64,000 nucleotides of DNA from DAIDKA01 sp036498905 (GTDB lineage Bacteria > Pseudomonadota > Gammaproteobacteria > Steroidobacterales > Steroidobacteraceae): contig DASYER010000032.1 in assembly GCA_036498905.1 (NCBI GenBank), positions 1-64,000 on the forward strand. Direction: 5' to 3'. The position numbers and the translations under genes are program-made. The notes under the pieces are model-generated. The model saw only the letters and a program-made list of their open reading frames with translations, made no database searches and was not told where the DNA came from. Positions 10,785-21,648 of this stretch are shown piece after piece. Within the stretch, counting starts at the first letter, position 1, and each line of letters opens with the position of its first letter.

Positions 10785-11303
10785 GTGCGGCGCCTGACCA
10801 AAGGCCCCTCCGATCTTGCGCTGCTGCGCCAAGCCCGTCGCGTGGGGCGGGCGCTGGTCGCGCGCGACTGGCGCGTGGCGACGGCCGAATCCTGCACGGC
10901 CGGATGGGTCGCCAAGGTCCTCACCGACGTGCCCGGCAGTTCACGTTGGGTCGAGGGCGGCTACGTCGTCTATTCAAACGCCGCGAAGATGCGCGATCTG
11001 CATGTGTCGATGAGCACGCTGCGCCGTCATGGCGCCGTCAGCGGGGCCACGGTGCTCGCCATGGCACGCGGTGCCGTGCGCGCCACCGGCGCGGAGCTGA
11101 CGATTGCCATCAGCGGGATCGCCGGCCCTGATGGCGGCACCGCACAAAAGCCGGTCGGCACAGTCTGGTTCGCCGTGGCCACTCGACAACGGTCCGTACG
11201 CGCGAATGCCACGCTCAGGGTCTTCTCCGGCGACCGGGAGGCGGTACGACGCCAATCAGTGGCGTTCGCGTTACAGCTTCTCCTGCAACAGGCGCAGCCC
11301 TGA
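10785..11303 (+). CDS. pncC: CinA-family nicotinamide-nucleotide amidase
   Basis: 172 residues, the length of the stand-alone C-terminal CinA domain (E. coli PncC about 165). The family deamidates nicotinamide mononucleotide for NAD recycling. Diagnostic segments are ATAESCTAGWVAKVLTDVPG, GGYVVYSNAAKMRDL and ISGIAGPDGGTAQKPVGTVW, which include the catalytic Ser region. The start is GTG, 4 bp after the MBL gene stop, with no strong ribosome-binding site, so it may be read from the cassette. In many gammaproteobacteria this gene sits directly before recA; here a ribokinase gene intervenes. Confidence 0.92.
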   Translation: MRRLTKGPSDLALLRQARRVGRALVARDWRVATAESCTAGWVAKVLTDVPGSSRWVEGGYVVYSNAAKMRDLHVSMSTLRRHGAVSGATVLAMARGAVRATGAELTIAISGIAGPDGGTAQKPVGTVWFAVATRQRSVRANATLRVFSGDREAVRRQSVAFALQLLLQQAQP

Positions 11304-11435
11304 CGGCTGACCTTGGCGGGGGTGGCGGTCTCCTACGCAATGGGTCAGTCCAGGCCCATGGTGGCCAGATCACCCTGTGTGCTCGTATGGTAACCATTGC
11401 GCTGGTATCGCCGCCGCACTCGGCAGGAGGCTGAA

Positions 11436-12365
11436 ATGGCCGCCATCATTGTTCTGGGCAGTCTGAACATGGATATCGCCGCTCTGGGGCCCCGGCTGCC
11501 GCAGCCCGGCGAAACCGTCATGGGAGCACGCCTCTACATTGCGCCGGGCGGCAAGGGTGCCAATCAGGCCTACGCCGCGGCCAAGCTGGGAGGGGCGGGC
11601 TCGACGGCCATGCTCGGCCGTGTGGGGGAAGATGACTTTGGCCGGCAGATGATCGCCAGCCTCGAGTCGGTTGGTTGTGGCGTCAGCGGCGTGCGCGCGC
11701 TCGCCGGTCGCAGCGGGGTGGCACTGAACCTGATTGCCGACTCCGGACAGAATTCCATCATGGTGGTGTCCGGCGCCAACGAGCACTTCGGCCCCGAGGA
11801 CGTCGCGGCCGATATGCCGCTACTGCGCGGCGCGCGTTATGCGCTATTGCAGCTCGAAGTACCGATGCCCACGACGACTGCCGGCGCGATGGCCGCCCGT
11901 GCGGCAGGCCTCGAAGTCGTCCTGGATCCGGCGCCTGCGCCGGGCAACCTGCCGCCCGAACTTATGAAGTTCGTCGACGTGCTGACTCCGAATGAGACCG
12001 AGGCCGCACTGCTGGTGGGCCGAAAGTCCGCCGAGGTGAGCGTCGATGAGGCCCGCACGATCGCCGCCGAGCTGCAATCGCGCGGCGTGCGGCACGTGAT
12101 CATCAAACTCGGCGCCAAGGGTTGTCTGCTACTGGAGGGCGGCACGGCGACGCATGTGCCGGCGCCCATGGTCAAGGCCATGGACTGCACCGCCGCCGGA
12201 GATATTTTCAACGCGGCGTTTGTCGTGGCGTGTTCGGAAGGGGCATCGCGCCTGGATGCCTGCGAGTTCGCGGTTCATGCGGCTGCGCTCTCGGCAACGC
12301 GCATGGGCTGTCAGACGAGCGTGCCGACGCGGGTGGAACTGGACGCGTATCTGCGGCAGACGTAA
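11436..12365 (+). CDS. rbsK: Ribokinase-like PfkB-family sugar kinase
   Basis: 309 residues. It phosphorylates D-ribose (or a related sugar) with ATP. The N-terminus VLGSLNMDIAALGPRLPQPG with GGKGANQAYAAAKLG is the ribokinase substrate site. The C-terminal PfkB signature DCTAAGDIFNAAF supplies the anion hole and catalytic Asp (AAGD). ATG 11436 is used because AGGAGG lies 6-8 bp upstream; an in-frame upstream start at 11397 lacks one. No ribose transporter, rbsD or LacI regulator is adjacent, so the true substrate could be another sugar or a nucleoside-derived ribose. It lies between cinA and recA, an unusual place. Confidence 0.85.
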   Translation: MAAIIVLGSLNMDIAALGPRLPQPGETVMGARLYIAPGGKGANQAYAAAKLGGAGSTAMLGRVGEDDFGRQMIASLESVGCGVSGVRALAGRSGVALNLIADSGQNSIMVVSGANEHFGPEDVAADMPLLRGARYALLQLEVPMPTTTAGAMAARAAGLEVVLDPAPAPGNLPPELMKFVDVLTPNETEAALLVGRKSAEVSVDEARTIAAELQSRGVRHVIIKLGAKGCLLLEGGTATHVPAPMVKAMDCTAAGDIFNAAFVVACSEGASRLDACEFAVHAAALSATRMGCQTSVPTRVELDAYLRQT

Positions 12366-12400
12366 CGCTGCGGCGCGTCAGTGCCGGATATACAGTAGTC

Positions 12401-12447
12401 AGCTTTTTCGAACACTGTGTAGCGCGAAAAATTTCGCGCAAAAAGCT
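12401..12447. promoter_or_regulatory. Compound inverted repeat upstream of recA
   Basis: Two nested dyads. The inner one is GCGCGAAA-AA-TTTCGCGC at 12422-12439. The outer arms are AGCTTTTT at 12401-12408 and AAAAAGCT at 12440-12447. The element starts 36 bp after the ribokinase stop and ends 84 bp before recA. It has no U-tract after either stem, so a protein-binding site or anti-termination structure fits better than a simple terminator. No canonical CTGT-N8-ACAG LexA box was found between rbsK and recA. Confidence 0.4.
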
Positions 12448-12531
12448 GTGTTTTCTGCATTTTTGCGGCTCCAGATCCGCGGGCGATGTGCGACAATTCG
12501 TGCTTCGAAAATTCACTCGGACGGCGCACGC

Positions 12532-13566
12532 ATGGATGAGAATCGCAAGAAGGCACTCACTGCCGCACTCGGGCAAATCGAGAAGCAGTTTGGTAAGGGC
12601 TCGGTCATGCGCCTGGGCGATGCGCCGGCCATCTGGGATGTCGAGGCCGTGTCTACCGGTTCACTGGGACTGGACATCGCACTGGGCATTGGTGGTCTGC
12701 CGCGCGGTCGGGTGGTGGAAGTGTTCGGACCGGAGTCTTCGGGTAAGACCACGCTCACCTTGAGTGTCGTCGCCGAAGTGCAACGCGCCGGAGGCACCGC
12801 CGCGTTCGTCGATGCCGAGCATGCGCTGGATCCGTCGTATGCCGAGAAGCTCGGCGTAAATATCGGCGAGCTTCTGGTTTCGCAGCCGGACACGGGCGAG
12901 CAGGCGCTGGAAATCACCGACATGCTGGTGCGCTCCGGTGCGGTGGATCTGGTGGTCATCGACTCGGTCGCGGCACTGACACCCAAGGCTGAGATCGAAG
13001 GGGAGATGGGCGAGATGCAGGTCGGTCTGCACGCCCGCCTGATGTCCCAGGCACTGCGCAAGCTGACGGGCAATATCAAGCGCTCGAACACCATGGTGAT
13101 TTTCATCAACCAGATCCGCATGAAGATCGGGGTGATGTTCGGCAGTCCGGAAACGACCACGGGCGGCAATGCGCTGAAGTTCTACGCCTCGGTGCGCCTG
13201 GACATCCGCCGCATCGGCGCCATCAAGAATGGCGAAGAAGTGGTCGGCAACATGACCCGCGTGAAGGTCGTCAAGAACAAGGTCTCCCCGCCGTTCCGCG
13301 AGGCGGAATTCGAAATCATGTACGGCGTGGGCATCTCCCGCGAGGGCGAGATCATCGAGCTGGGCAGTCAGCAGGGCATTATCGACAAGGCCGGCGCCTG
13401 GTACAGCTACAAGGGCGAGCGCATCGGCCAGGGCAAGGACAATGTCCGCACCTTCCTGCAGCAGCACCCGGAGATCTCGCGCGAGATCGAAGAGCAGGTC
13501 CGCTTGAAGCTGCTGCCGATCAAGCAGGGCTCTCGGGCGGCCGGTGATCAGGCCAATACGGCCTGA
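12532..13566 (+). CDS. recA: Recombinase RecA
   Basis: 344-residue strand-exchange ATPase and SOS co-protease. The Walker A motif GPESSGKT is at residues 66-73. Other hallmarks are FVDAEHALDPSYAEKLGV and the L1/L2 loop region with MFGSPETTTGGNALKFYASV. ATG 12532 gives the normal N-terminus MDENRKKALTAALGQIEKQF; the frame stays open upstream into rbsK but that part is not coding. No clear Shine-Dalgarno precedes the start. It is followed after 26 bp by recX, as in most gammaproteobacteria. Confidence 0.98.
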   Translation: MDENRKKALTAALGQIEKQFGKGSVMRLGDAPAIWDVEAVSTGSLGLDIALGIGGLPRGRVVEVFGPESSGKTTLTLSVVAEVQRAGGTAAFVDAEHALDPSYAEKLGVNIGELLVSQPDTGEQALEITDMLVRSGAVDLVVIDSVAALTPKAEIEGEMGEMQVGLHARLMSQALRKLTGNIKRSNTMVIFINQIRMKIGVMFGSPETTTGGNALKFYASVRLDIRRIGAIKNGEEVVGNMTRVKVVKNKVSPPFREAEFEIMYGVGISREGEIIELGSQQGIIDKAGAWYSYKGERIGQGKDNVRTFLQQHPEISREIEEQVRLKLLPIKQGSRAAGDQANTA

Positions 13567-13592
13567 GCCCCCGCCAACCGCCGCGCGCCGGT

Positions 13593-14092
13593 ATGAGACG
13601 CCGCTTCCAGGCGGGTTCGGCCGGCGCAACTCCCCCTCCTGACCCGAATGGCGCCCGCCTGGCGGCCGTGACGCTGCTGGCCCGCCGTGACTTCGCCACG
13701 GGTGAACTGGCCGCCCGGCTGCAGGAGGACGGTTTCCCGGCCGCAATCGTCGCAGCCGTCGTCGCCGACCTCACCGCAGGTCGGATACTGGATGACGCGC
13801 GCTTTGCCGCCCACTATGTGGCTTATCATGCGCAGCGCGGGCAAGGGCCCCGCCGGATCGCCAGGGACCTCGGTGACCGGGGTGTCGCTCCCGACCATAT
13901 CGAGGCCGCCGTGGCCGCGGGGGCGGACTGGGCGGCCCTGGCGCGCGAGGTGCGCATCCGACGGTTCGGGCCGACGCCGGCGCAAACCTGGGCCGAAAAG
14001 GCCAAACAGGGACGCTTTTTGCAGTACCGGGGCTTTTCATCGGATCATATCCGGTCGGCCCTGGGCCCAGATTTTGAGTCGGAAGATCCATT

Positions 14093-14096
<4 letters not shown>
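13593..14096 (+). CDS. recX: Regulatory protein RecX
   Basis: 167 residues, RecX family, an inhibitor of RecA filament growth. The three-helix repeat pattern is visible: TLLARRDFATGELAARLQ, then GRILDDARFAAHYVAYHAQR and GPRRIARDLGDRGV, with a final repeat ending LQYRGFSSDHIRSAL. The gene follows recA and its stop overlaps the alaS start (TTGA, 4 bp), so recA-recX-alaS probably form one transcript. Confidence 0.92.
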
Positions 14097-16714
<2,618 letters not shown>

Positions 16715-16726
16715 ATTGCCCACAAA

Positions 16727-16743
16727 TCGGGAGTTTCTCCCGA
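16727..16743 (+). terminator. Short hairpin after alaS
   Basis: Inverted repeat TCGGGAG-TTT-CTCCCGA (7-bp stem, 3-nt loop), 12 bp after the alaS stop. It lacks a U-run, so it is at best a weak intrinsic terminator between alaS and csrA. Confidence 0.4.
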
Positions 16744-16929
16744 ATTGAACTAAAGGTACGCTGTCGCCCTACAGCACATTTTGGTTGCCGAGGCTACGGT
16801 ATTTTGTCTGACTCAATCATGGGGCGCCCATAACGTTGCGCTCACCCTGCAATGTGGGCAGATTCAGGCATTCTCCGATTGATTGCTTCGGCCTCGCTAA
16901 CGATTCGGTTGTGGCCTTGGAGGACTGAT

Positions 16930-17160
16930 ATGTTGATTCTGACGCGGCGGGTGGGTGAGACGGTGATGATCGGCAACGAAGTCACGGTGACCGTGCTAGG
17001 AGTGAAAGGAAACCAGGTCCGCATGGGAATCAATGCGCCACGCACTGTCGCGGTGCATCGCGAAGAAATTTTCGAGCGCATCAAACACGAAGAACAGGAC
17101 AGCGAGTTCGTGGCCGGCACCGAATCAAAGGGCGCCGACTGCGCGCGTCTATCGGGGTGA
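16930..17160 (+). CDS. csrA: Carbon storage regulator CsrA
   Basis: 76-residue RNA-binding global regulator acting on GGA motifs in mRNA leaders. The sequence begins MLILTRRVGETVMIG and contains the RNA-contacting region VRMGINAPRTVAVHREEIFE. ATG 16930 has GGAGGA about 6 bp upstream. It is about 15 residues longer than the 61-residue E. coli protein, with a non-conserved acidic/polar tail after HEEQ. Its position alaS-csrA-tRNA-Ser is the gammaproteobacterial order. Confidence 0.96.
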   Translation: MLILTRRVGETVMIGNEVTVTVLGVKGNQVRMGINAPRTVAVHREEIFERIKHEEQDSEFVAGTESKGADCARLSG

Positions 17161-17294
17161 TCGCCGCCAGCCCCTGACCATCCCGTTCGAGCCGGGCGCT
17201 TGTCGGCGCCTTTACCTATCTTCGCCTCGCCAGTATCATGGCGCCCAGTCCTCGCCGGGGGACTGCGACAACATTTAACTCATTGATTTAGTTA

Positions 17295-17300
17295 TATAAT
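17295..17300 (+). promoter_or_regulatory. -10 element of tRNA-Ser
   Basis: A consensus TATAAT ends 10 bp before the first base of the mature tRNA-Ser gene, in an AT-rich patch. No good -35 hexamer is present at 16-18 bp, so only the -10 is called. Confidence 0.5.
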
Positions 17301-17310
17301 TTTCCTCAGC

Positions 17311-17401
17311 GGAGAGATGGCCGAGTGGTCGAAGGCGCGCCCCTGCTAAGGGCGTAAGGGTCAAAAGCCCTTCGAGGGTTCGAATCCCTCTCTCTCCGCC
17401 A
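17311..17401 (+). tRNA. tRNA-Ser (anticodon GCU)
   Basis: 91-nt class II tRNA. The acceptor stem GGAGAGA pairs with TCTCTCC, the discriminator is G, and CCA is encoded at 17399-17401. The anticodon loop CCTGCTAAG gives GCU, reading AGC/AGU. The variable arm is long, as required for tRNA-Ser, and the T arm contains GGTTCGAATCC. It lies downstream of csrA. Confidence 0.96.
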
Positions 17402-17891
17402 ATTATCGTTCTCTCCCCGAAAGCGGGCAGCCATCCCCTACAAGCAAGGGCGCCCGATCGCCACGCCGCGGCGTGCAGGGGACAGGCGCTGCCAAGACTC
17501 CATGAACTGCGGATGCGGTTTGACTGGTGGTGTTCATACCGGGGGCCCGGAAGGCGCATTCGCCTCAATTCAGTAGACGAGTCTTGCAAGGTCGGCAATT
17601 TCCCCCCTGCACGCACCGCCGCGCACGACCCTCGCGCCACATCGACCGCATCGCCATCGGTAAAGTTCACCAAGGTGATCGGTGTTCGCAAGACCTCGGG
17701 CGAAAAACGCTGGGCGCATCGTGCAGCTGCGGCGGTAGCAGTTCACCAAACCCGTGCTCTGCGCGAATCTCATCGCGTGGCGCGCAGCGCAGATGATCAC
17801 CAAATCATCACCATGCACGGATTCCATGTCGCCTATGCAGCTTCTAGAGTTAGGCGCGAGGTTCAGCCAAAGAACGACAAGGAGATTTGAG
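17402..17891. other. Intergenic region downstream of tRNA-Ser
   Basis: 490 bp with several overlapping short frames on both strands, none with a family match, a ribosome-binding site or sensible composition. No integrase, direct repeat of the tRNA 3' end or attachment site was seen. It ends in the leader of the next gene. Confidence 0.5.
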
Positions 17892-18485
17892 ATGAAAATG
17901 TTGCGCTCATTCACACTCGCCACTTTGGTGCTGACGGCACCGCTGGTGGGCGCCGCCGACGAATTCCAGTTTGAACGGAACGCCCCGGCTGATTCAGATT
18001 ATTACTCGCCGCTGGCCAGTGCGGTGCGGGCCGCGACCCAGCAATATCAACGAATCTCGGTTGCCACGGCCGCTGGATACGTTGTTCCTGCGACCGCCTG
18101 CGTGAGCGGCCCGGATCACGGCGCCATGGGTATCCATTACGCCAATCCCGCGGTTATCGGTTCGGGAACACTGGACCTAAGGCAACCGGCGATACTCATC
18201 TATGAACCGCAATCCGACGGCACCATGCAATTGGTAGGGGTGGAATATGTACTGCCGCTGGGGCTATGGACCAATGGCGATTCATCCAAAGATCCGAACA
18301 CGCCACCACCTCCGGGGGCCGCTATGCCGAACATGGACGGGCAACAGATGAATTATCAACCGCAGCCGAATCGCTACGGACAGGGCAACAGCTTCTACCT
18401 GCATCTATGGGCGTGGCGGTACAACCCGAAGGGTCTGTTTTCGGACTGGAACCCGAACGTCACCTGCACGAAGCCGCGCCATTGA
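17892..18485 (+). CDS. Exported hypothetical protein
   Basis: 197 residues with an N-terminal signal peptide (LRSFTLATLVLTAPLVGA) and cleavage near AADE. The start ATG 17892 has AAGGAGA 8 bp upstream. The mature part contains a single internal Cys (TACVSGPDHGAMGIHY) and a late one (NVTCTKPRH), which could form a disulfide. It also has a proline/Gln/Asn-rich segment (roughly residues 140-160) and a Trp-rich end (LHLWAWRYNPKGLFSDWNP). The pattern resembles small secreted hypothetical proteins found widely in soil proteobacteria. I do not recognise a function. It stands alone between tRNA-Ser and a convergent regulator. Confidence 0.75.
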   Translation: MKMLRSFTLATLVLTAPLVGAADEFQFERNAPADSDYYSPLASAVRAATQQYQRISVATAAGYVVPATACVSGPDHGAMGIHYANPAVIGSGTLDLRQPAILIYEPQSDGTMQLVGVEYVLPLGLWTNGDSSKDPNTPPPPGAAMPNMDGQQMNYQPQPNRYGQGNSFYLHLWAWRYNPKGLFSDWNPNVTCTKPRH

Positions 18486-18557
18486 GGTGAGACCCCCTTG
18501 TTCCGCCGCTTGCGCAGCTCGCGGCGGAAATTTTTCGAGCTCGGCCGCCAGGTCTGG

Positions 18558-19067
18558 TCACACGACCTGCGGCGGGCGCTGGATGCGGATGATGATATGT
18601 TCCGGCAGCGGCGGCTCATCGGGTGTTTCGGATTCAGTGGCAAGGCTTATGCCGAGGAGCCCCGCCAGTGCCAGCAAGCGCTCCGCGCGCTGTTCCATCA
18701 AGGCCAGATCCCAGTACCAGACTCGCCCGAGACCTTCGGTGCTGGACAACGATGCTGCCACCGGTGCCGGGCCGATGTACCGATAACCCGTGCCGTGAAC
18801 GGTCGCAATATAGCGCGGCTGTCCGACGTCATCGCCGAAGGCGCGGCGAGCGCAGGAAATCACGCGATTGAGTGCAGAGCGCGTTAGGTGGCGGTGGCCC
18901 CAGACAGCATCGAGCAGCTGATTGCGGGTCACCAACGTGCCCGGCCGCACCAGCAGCTCCAAGATGACTGCAAGAGTGCGTGGCTCGAGAGCGACGTCGT
19001 GGCCGCTACGCAGCAGGCGACGACCGCCCGTATCGATAGTCACCTCCCCGCAGCGGTAATCCGCCAT
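18558..19067 (-). CDS. Winged-helix (ToxR/CadC-type) DNA-binding protein, short
   Basis: 169 residues. Residues 1-100 form an OmpR/PhoB-like winged helix: ALEPRTLAVILELLVRPGTL, then TRNQLLDAVWGHRHLTRSAL and the recognition/wing part YIATVHGTGYRYIGP. There is no receiver domain; related CadC-like regulators continue into a membrane helix and a large sensor, but here only about 65 extra residues follow, with no convincing helix or TPR. It may be a complete small regulator or a truncated one. It is encoded divergently from the LytS-type kinase operon 384 bp away, which it could control (inference). Confidence 0.8.
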   Translation of the reverse strand: MADYRCGEVTIDTGGRRLLRSGHDVALEPRTLAVILELLVRPGTLVTRNQLLDAVWGHRHLTRSALNRVISCARRAFGDDVGQPRYIATVHGTGYRYIGPAPVAASLSSTEGLGRVWYWDLALMEQRAERLLALAGLLGISLATESETPDEPPLPEHIIIRIQRPPQVV

Positions 19068-19451
19068 TCAAACCCCCGAAACCGGTCCCATGCCAGCACC
19101 ATCGCCAACAGCTGGGAGATTCGCGCGGATCATTATGAGGACCTCCGGCGCGCTCTTACCATGCGATGCGACGGGGGCGGCATACCTGCGATGAGCGCGA
19201 TATGACGGGGATGAACGCGGTGGCTTCGTTGAGTATTCGGCCGACAAACGCCCATACGCGCCGGAACAGGGGCCGGCGTGACTCGCCGACTGAGATTCGC
19301 TAAAGCGAAGTATTCCCGGATCACCAGACGGTGAGTCGCGCCGGCATTAGACCGGATTCGACCTCAATTCAGCGCAGTTCGGGCCCGCAATTGCCGCTCT
19401 CGTCGTATCCAGTAGCAGTCATCCGGTGGTTCCTGAATAATCGATCCCACT
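19068..19451. other. Divergent intergenic region, regulator / kinase operon
   Basis: 384 bp without a believable gene. It should contain the promoters of the leftward winged-helix gene and the rightward kinase operon. No clear -35/-10 pair or large palindrome was found by eye. Confidence 0.45.
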
Positions 19452-20570
19452 ATGGACATTGCTTCGGAATTGCCTCCCGGCACATTGGAGCATGCCACCG
19501 CGCGGCCGGTTCAGCGGCTTGCTTCCGTCCTGCAGCTGAATTCGATTTTCGTCCTGGCCGTGATGATTGCCTTCGGGTTGTCACTGCAGTTCCTCGCCCA
19601 GCTCTTCGTCTGGCGCAACTGGCCGGTAAGGGATGTACTGGAGGGATGGCTGTTCATCCTGCGAGATAGGCTGATCGTCGCGCTGCTGATCGCGGTGGCT
19701 GTCGCTTGCCTGCGGGCACAGAGGGTACATTCGCTGCGCGTGCGCAGCGCGCTGCTCGCGGCGTATGTGTTCTTGGGCGCGGCGCTCGGTGAGGCGGTCG
19801 TGCGAGCGCTGTATGGTTACCCGGTCGATCCGGCAGCGCTTCTTACACGCTCCCTGTACTGGAGCGCTGTCGCGCTCGCGACGGCTGCCAGCTACTACGT
19901 GTGGAGCAGCGCGGCGGCGGCGCGCGCTCGGCTGCAGCGCGAAGCCTTGCTGCACCAGCAGCTGGAGCAGCAACTGACCAAAGCCCGTCTGACGGCGCTG
20001 CACAAGCAGATAGAGCCCCACTTTCTGTTCAATACGCTCGCCACCGTGCGGCGCCTGCAACGCGTGCAACCGGCCAACGGTGCCTACATGCTTGCGAACT
20101 TTGTGGACTACATGCGCGGATTGCTACCCATGCTGTCGCGGGCCGAAGTGGCGCTGGGGGAGGAGTTGAGCCTGGTACAAGCATATCTGGCGGTCATCCA
20201 CGTGCGCATGGCCGAGCGCCTGCAGATCCGGATCGAGGTGCCGGATGCGCTGCGCTGCGCCCTCATTCCGCCACTCACTCTGGCGACGTTGGTCGAGAAC
20301 GCTGTGAAGCACGGCCTCGCGCCATTGCAGGCGGGCGGTCGCATCGATATCAGCGCCGAAGCCCGCGAGGATATGCTGGAGATCAGCGTCGCCGATACAG
20401 GTGTCGGGCTGCAACCCGATGTCCAGGGCGGCAGCGGCATCGGCCTCTATAACGTGCGCACACGGCTTGCGACCCTCCACGGCCACTGTGCGTCGCTACG
20501 GATCCACGCTAACCTGCCGAACGGAGTGCGCGCCATCATACGGCTGCCACTGTCGCGGAGCGGGAAATGA
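19452..20570 (+). CDS. LytS/YehU-type sensor histidine kinase
   Basis: 372 residues. About four hydrophobic segments occupy residues 30-155. A short coiled region follows, then the His_kinase box with the phospho-acceptor H190 in KQIEPHFLFNTLATVRR. The ATPase domain is intact: N-box LATLVENAVKHGL, G1 DTGVGL and G2 GSGIGLYNVRTRL. It senses an unknown signal and should phosphorylate the LytTR regulator encoded three genes downstream. Its stop overlaps the next gene's start by 4 bp (ATGA). Confidence 0.92.
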   Translation: MDIASELPPGTLEHATARPVQRLASVLQLNSIFVLAVMIAFGLSLQFLAQLFVWRNWPVRDVLEGWLFILRDRLIVALLIAVAVACLRAQRVHSLRVRSALLAAYVFLGAALGEAVVRALYGYPVDPAALLTRSLYWSAVALATAASYYVWSSAAAARARLQREALLHQQLEQQLTKARLTALHKQIEPHFLFNTLATVRRLQRVQPANGAYMLANFVDYMRGLLPMLSRAEVALGEELSLVQAYLAVIHVRMAERLQIRIEVPDALRCALIPPLTLATLVENAVKHGLAPLQAGGRIDISAEAREDMLEISVADTGVGLQPDVQGGSGIGLYNVRTRLATLHGHCASLRIHANLPNGVRAIIRLPLSRSGK

Positions 20571-21625
20571 GGTCCCGCCGGGCGATCCGCCGCGCCGCAG
20601 TCTGGGGCATCTCCTGGGGACTCGCCGTCACCCTTTTTACGCCTTTCTCGGCCTTCCCTCCCGAAGCGCTCGGCTCAGTGCAGCTACTGCTGTGGTGGCT
20701 GGTCTACTTCGCGGCGCCGCTTTGGTGCGCACTTGGCTGCTTATTCGTGTGGGCGGTAGAGCAGGGCGAGCGCGTGGCGGGAGTTCGCGGCATTCTGGCG
20801 GCTTGGCTGATCGTCTCGGTGCTGGGCGCGGTTTTGTTGCCAATACTGTCATTCACGCTCACGTATTTGACACGAGGCATGTTTGTAGACAGGCGCTTCG
20901 CGACACAGTTCGGCCTCCCGGCTCTTACCTGGAACGTAACCGCCGTGTGCGACCTGGTGACCTTCGGCTTGTGGACCACTCTGTTCTTTGGCGGCTTGCT
21001 GGCCACCACGTACACCCTGACCAACCGAGCAGAACGTACGCGCGCCTTACTGCATGAAGTTGCGATGTCCCGCAATCGCACTGAAGAGATGCTCGATGCC
21101 GCGCGACTCGAAGCATTGGAGCAGCAAATTGACCCCAATCTGTTGCTGCAGTGCATGCAAGAGCTGGAGCAACGCTACCGCGTCGATCCGGATGGCGCGG
21201 AGCGGCTGCTCGAGGCATTGGTCGAGTTTCTGCGCTGCGCAATGCGAGGACTACGCGAGCGCGTGTCGACTCTCAAAACCGAGCTGCACCTGGCGAAGGC
21301 CTATGCACTGCTGCAGTGTGAACGTGGCGTTGCAGGTGTCTGGCAGATTGAGCCTGAACCGCTACCCGTGACCCCGATACCCTTCCCCAGCCTCCTCATG
21401 CTTCGATTATTGGCGTTGGGTGGAGAAGCGGAGCGGCCCACGCTGCGAACCGCGGCTGAGGGTGGAGCCGTGAGGATGTCGCTGGTGGGGCTCGCATGCG
21501 GCGCATCGACCGAACTGCGCCAGTCGCTGTGCGCCCGCCTGCGCGGCCTGTATGGCGAGCGCTTCCGGCTCGAGTGCTCACCGGCGGCCGGAATGTTGGC
21601 CATCAGCCTCGATTGTGTTGCATGA
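20567..21625 (+). CDS. Degenerate LytS-type kinase paralogue (pseudokinase)
   Basis: 352 residues with about four N-terminal membrane segments and a region aligning with the dimerisation/phosphoacceptor domain of the preceding kinase. Where that kinase has QIEPHFLFN, this one has QIDPNLLLQ, so the phosphorylated histidine is Asn191. The ATPase half keeps no N-box (LMLRLLALGG in place of LVENAVKHG) and no DxGxG. It is full-length, in frame and translationally coupled, so it looks like a maintained regulatory partner rather than debris. A role as co-sensor or inhibitor of the neighbouring kinase is inference. Confidence 0.85.
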   Translation: MRSRRAIRRAAVWGISWGLAVTLFTPFSAFPPEALGSVQLLLWWLVYFAAPLWCALGCLFVWAVEQGERVAGVRGILAAWLIVSVLGAVLLPILSFTLTYLTRGMFVDRRFATQFGLPALTWNVTAVCDLVTFGLWTTLFFGGLLATTYTLTNRAERTRALLHEVAMSRNRTEEMLDAARLEALEQQIDPNLLLQCMQELEQRYRVDPDGAERLLEALVEFLRCAMRGLRERVSTLKTELHLAKAYALLQCERGVAGVWQIEPEPLPVTPIPFPSLLMLRLLALGGEAERPTLRTAAEGGAVRMSLVGLACGASTELRQSLCARLRGLYGERFRLECSPAAGMLAISLDCVA

Positions 21626-21648
21626 CTGTACCCACCAGGAGACCCTCC

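Noticed and set aside
12366..12531. Canonical LexA box before recA
   Set aside because: Half-site-like CTGT and ACAG occur but never as CTGT-N8-ACAG.
17275..17691. Minus-strand frame over tRNA-Ser
   Set aside because: The peptide comes from reading through the complementary strand of the tRNA (GERGIRTLEG-type artefact common in databases).
17402..17891. Integrated element at the tRNA-Ser 3' end
   Set aside because: No integrase and no direct repeat of the tRNA end within the window.
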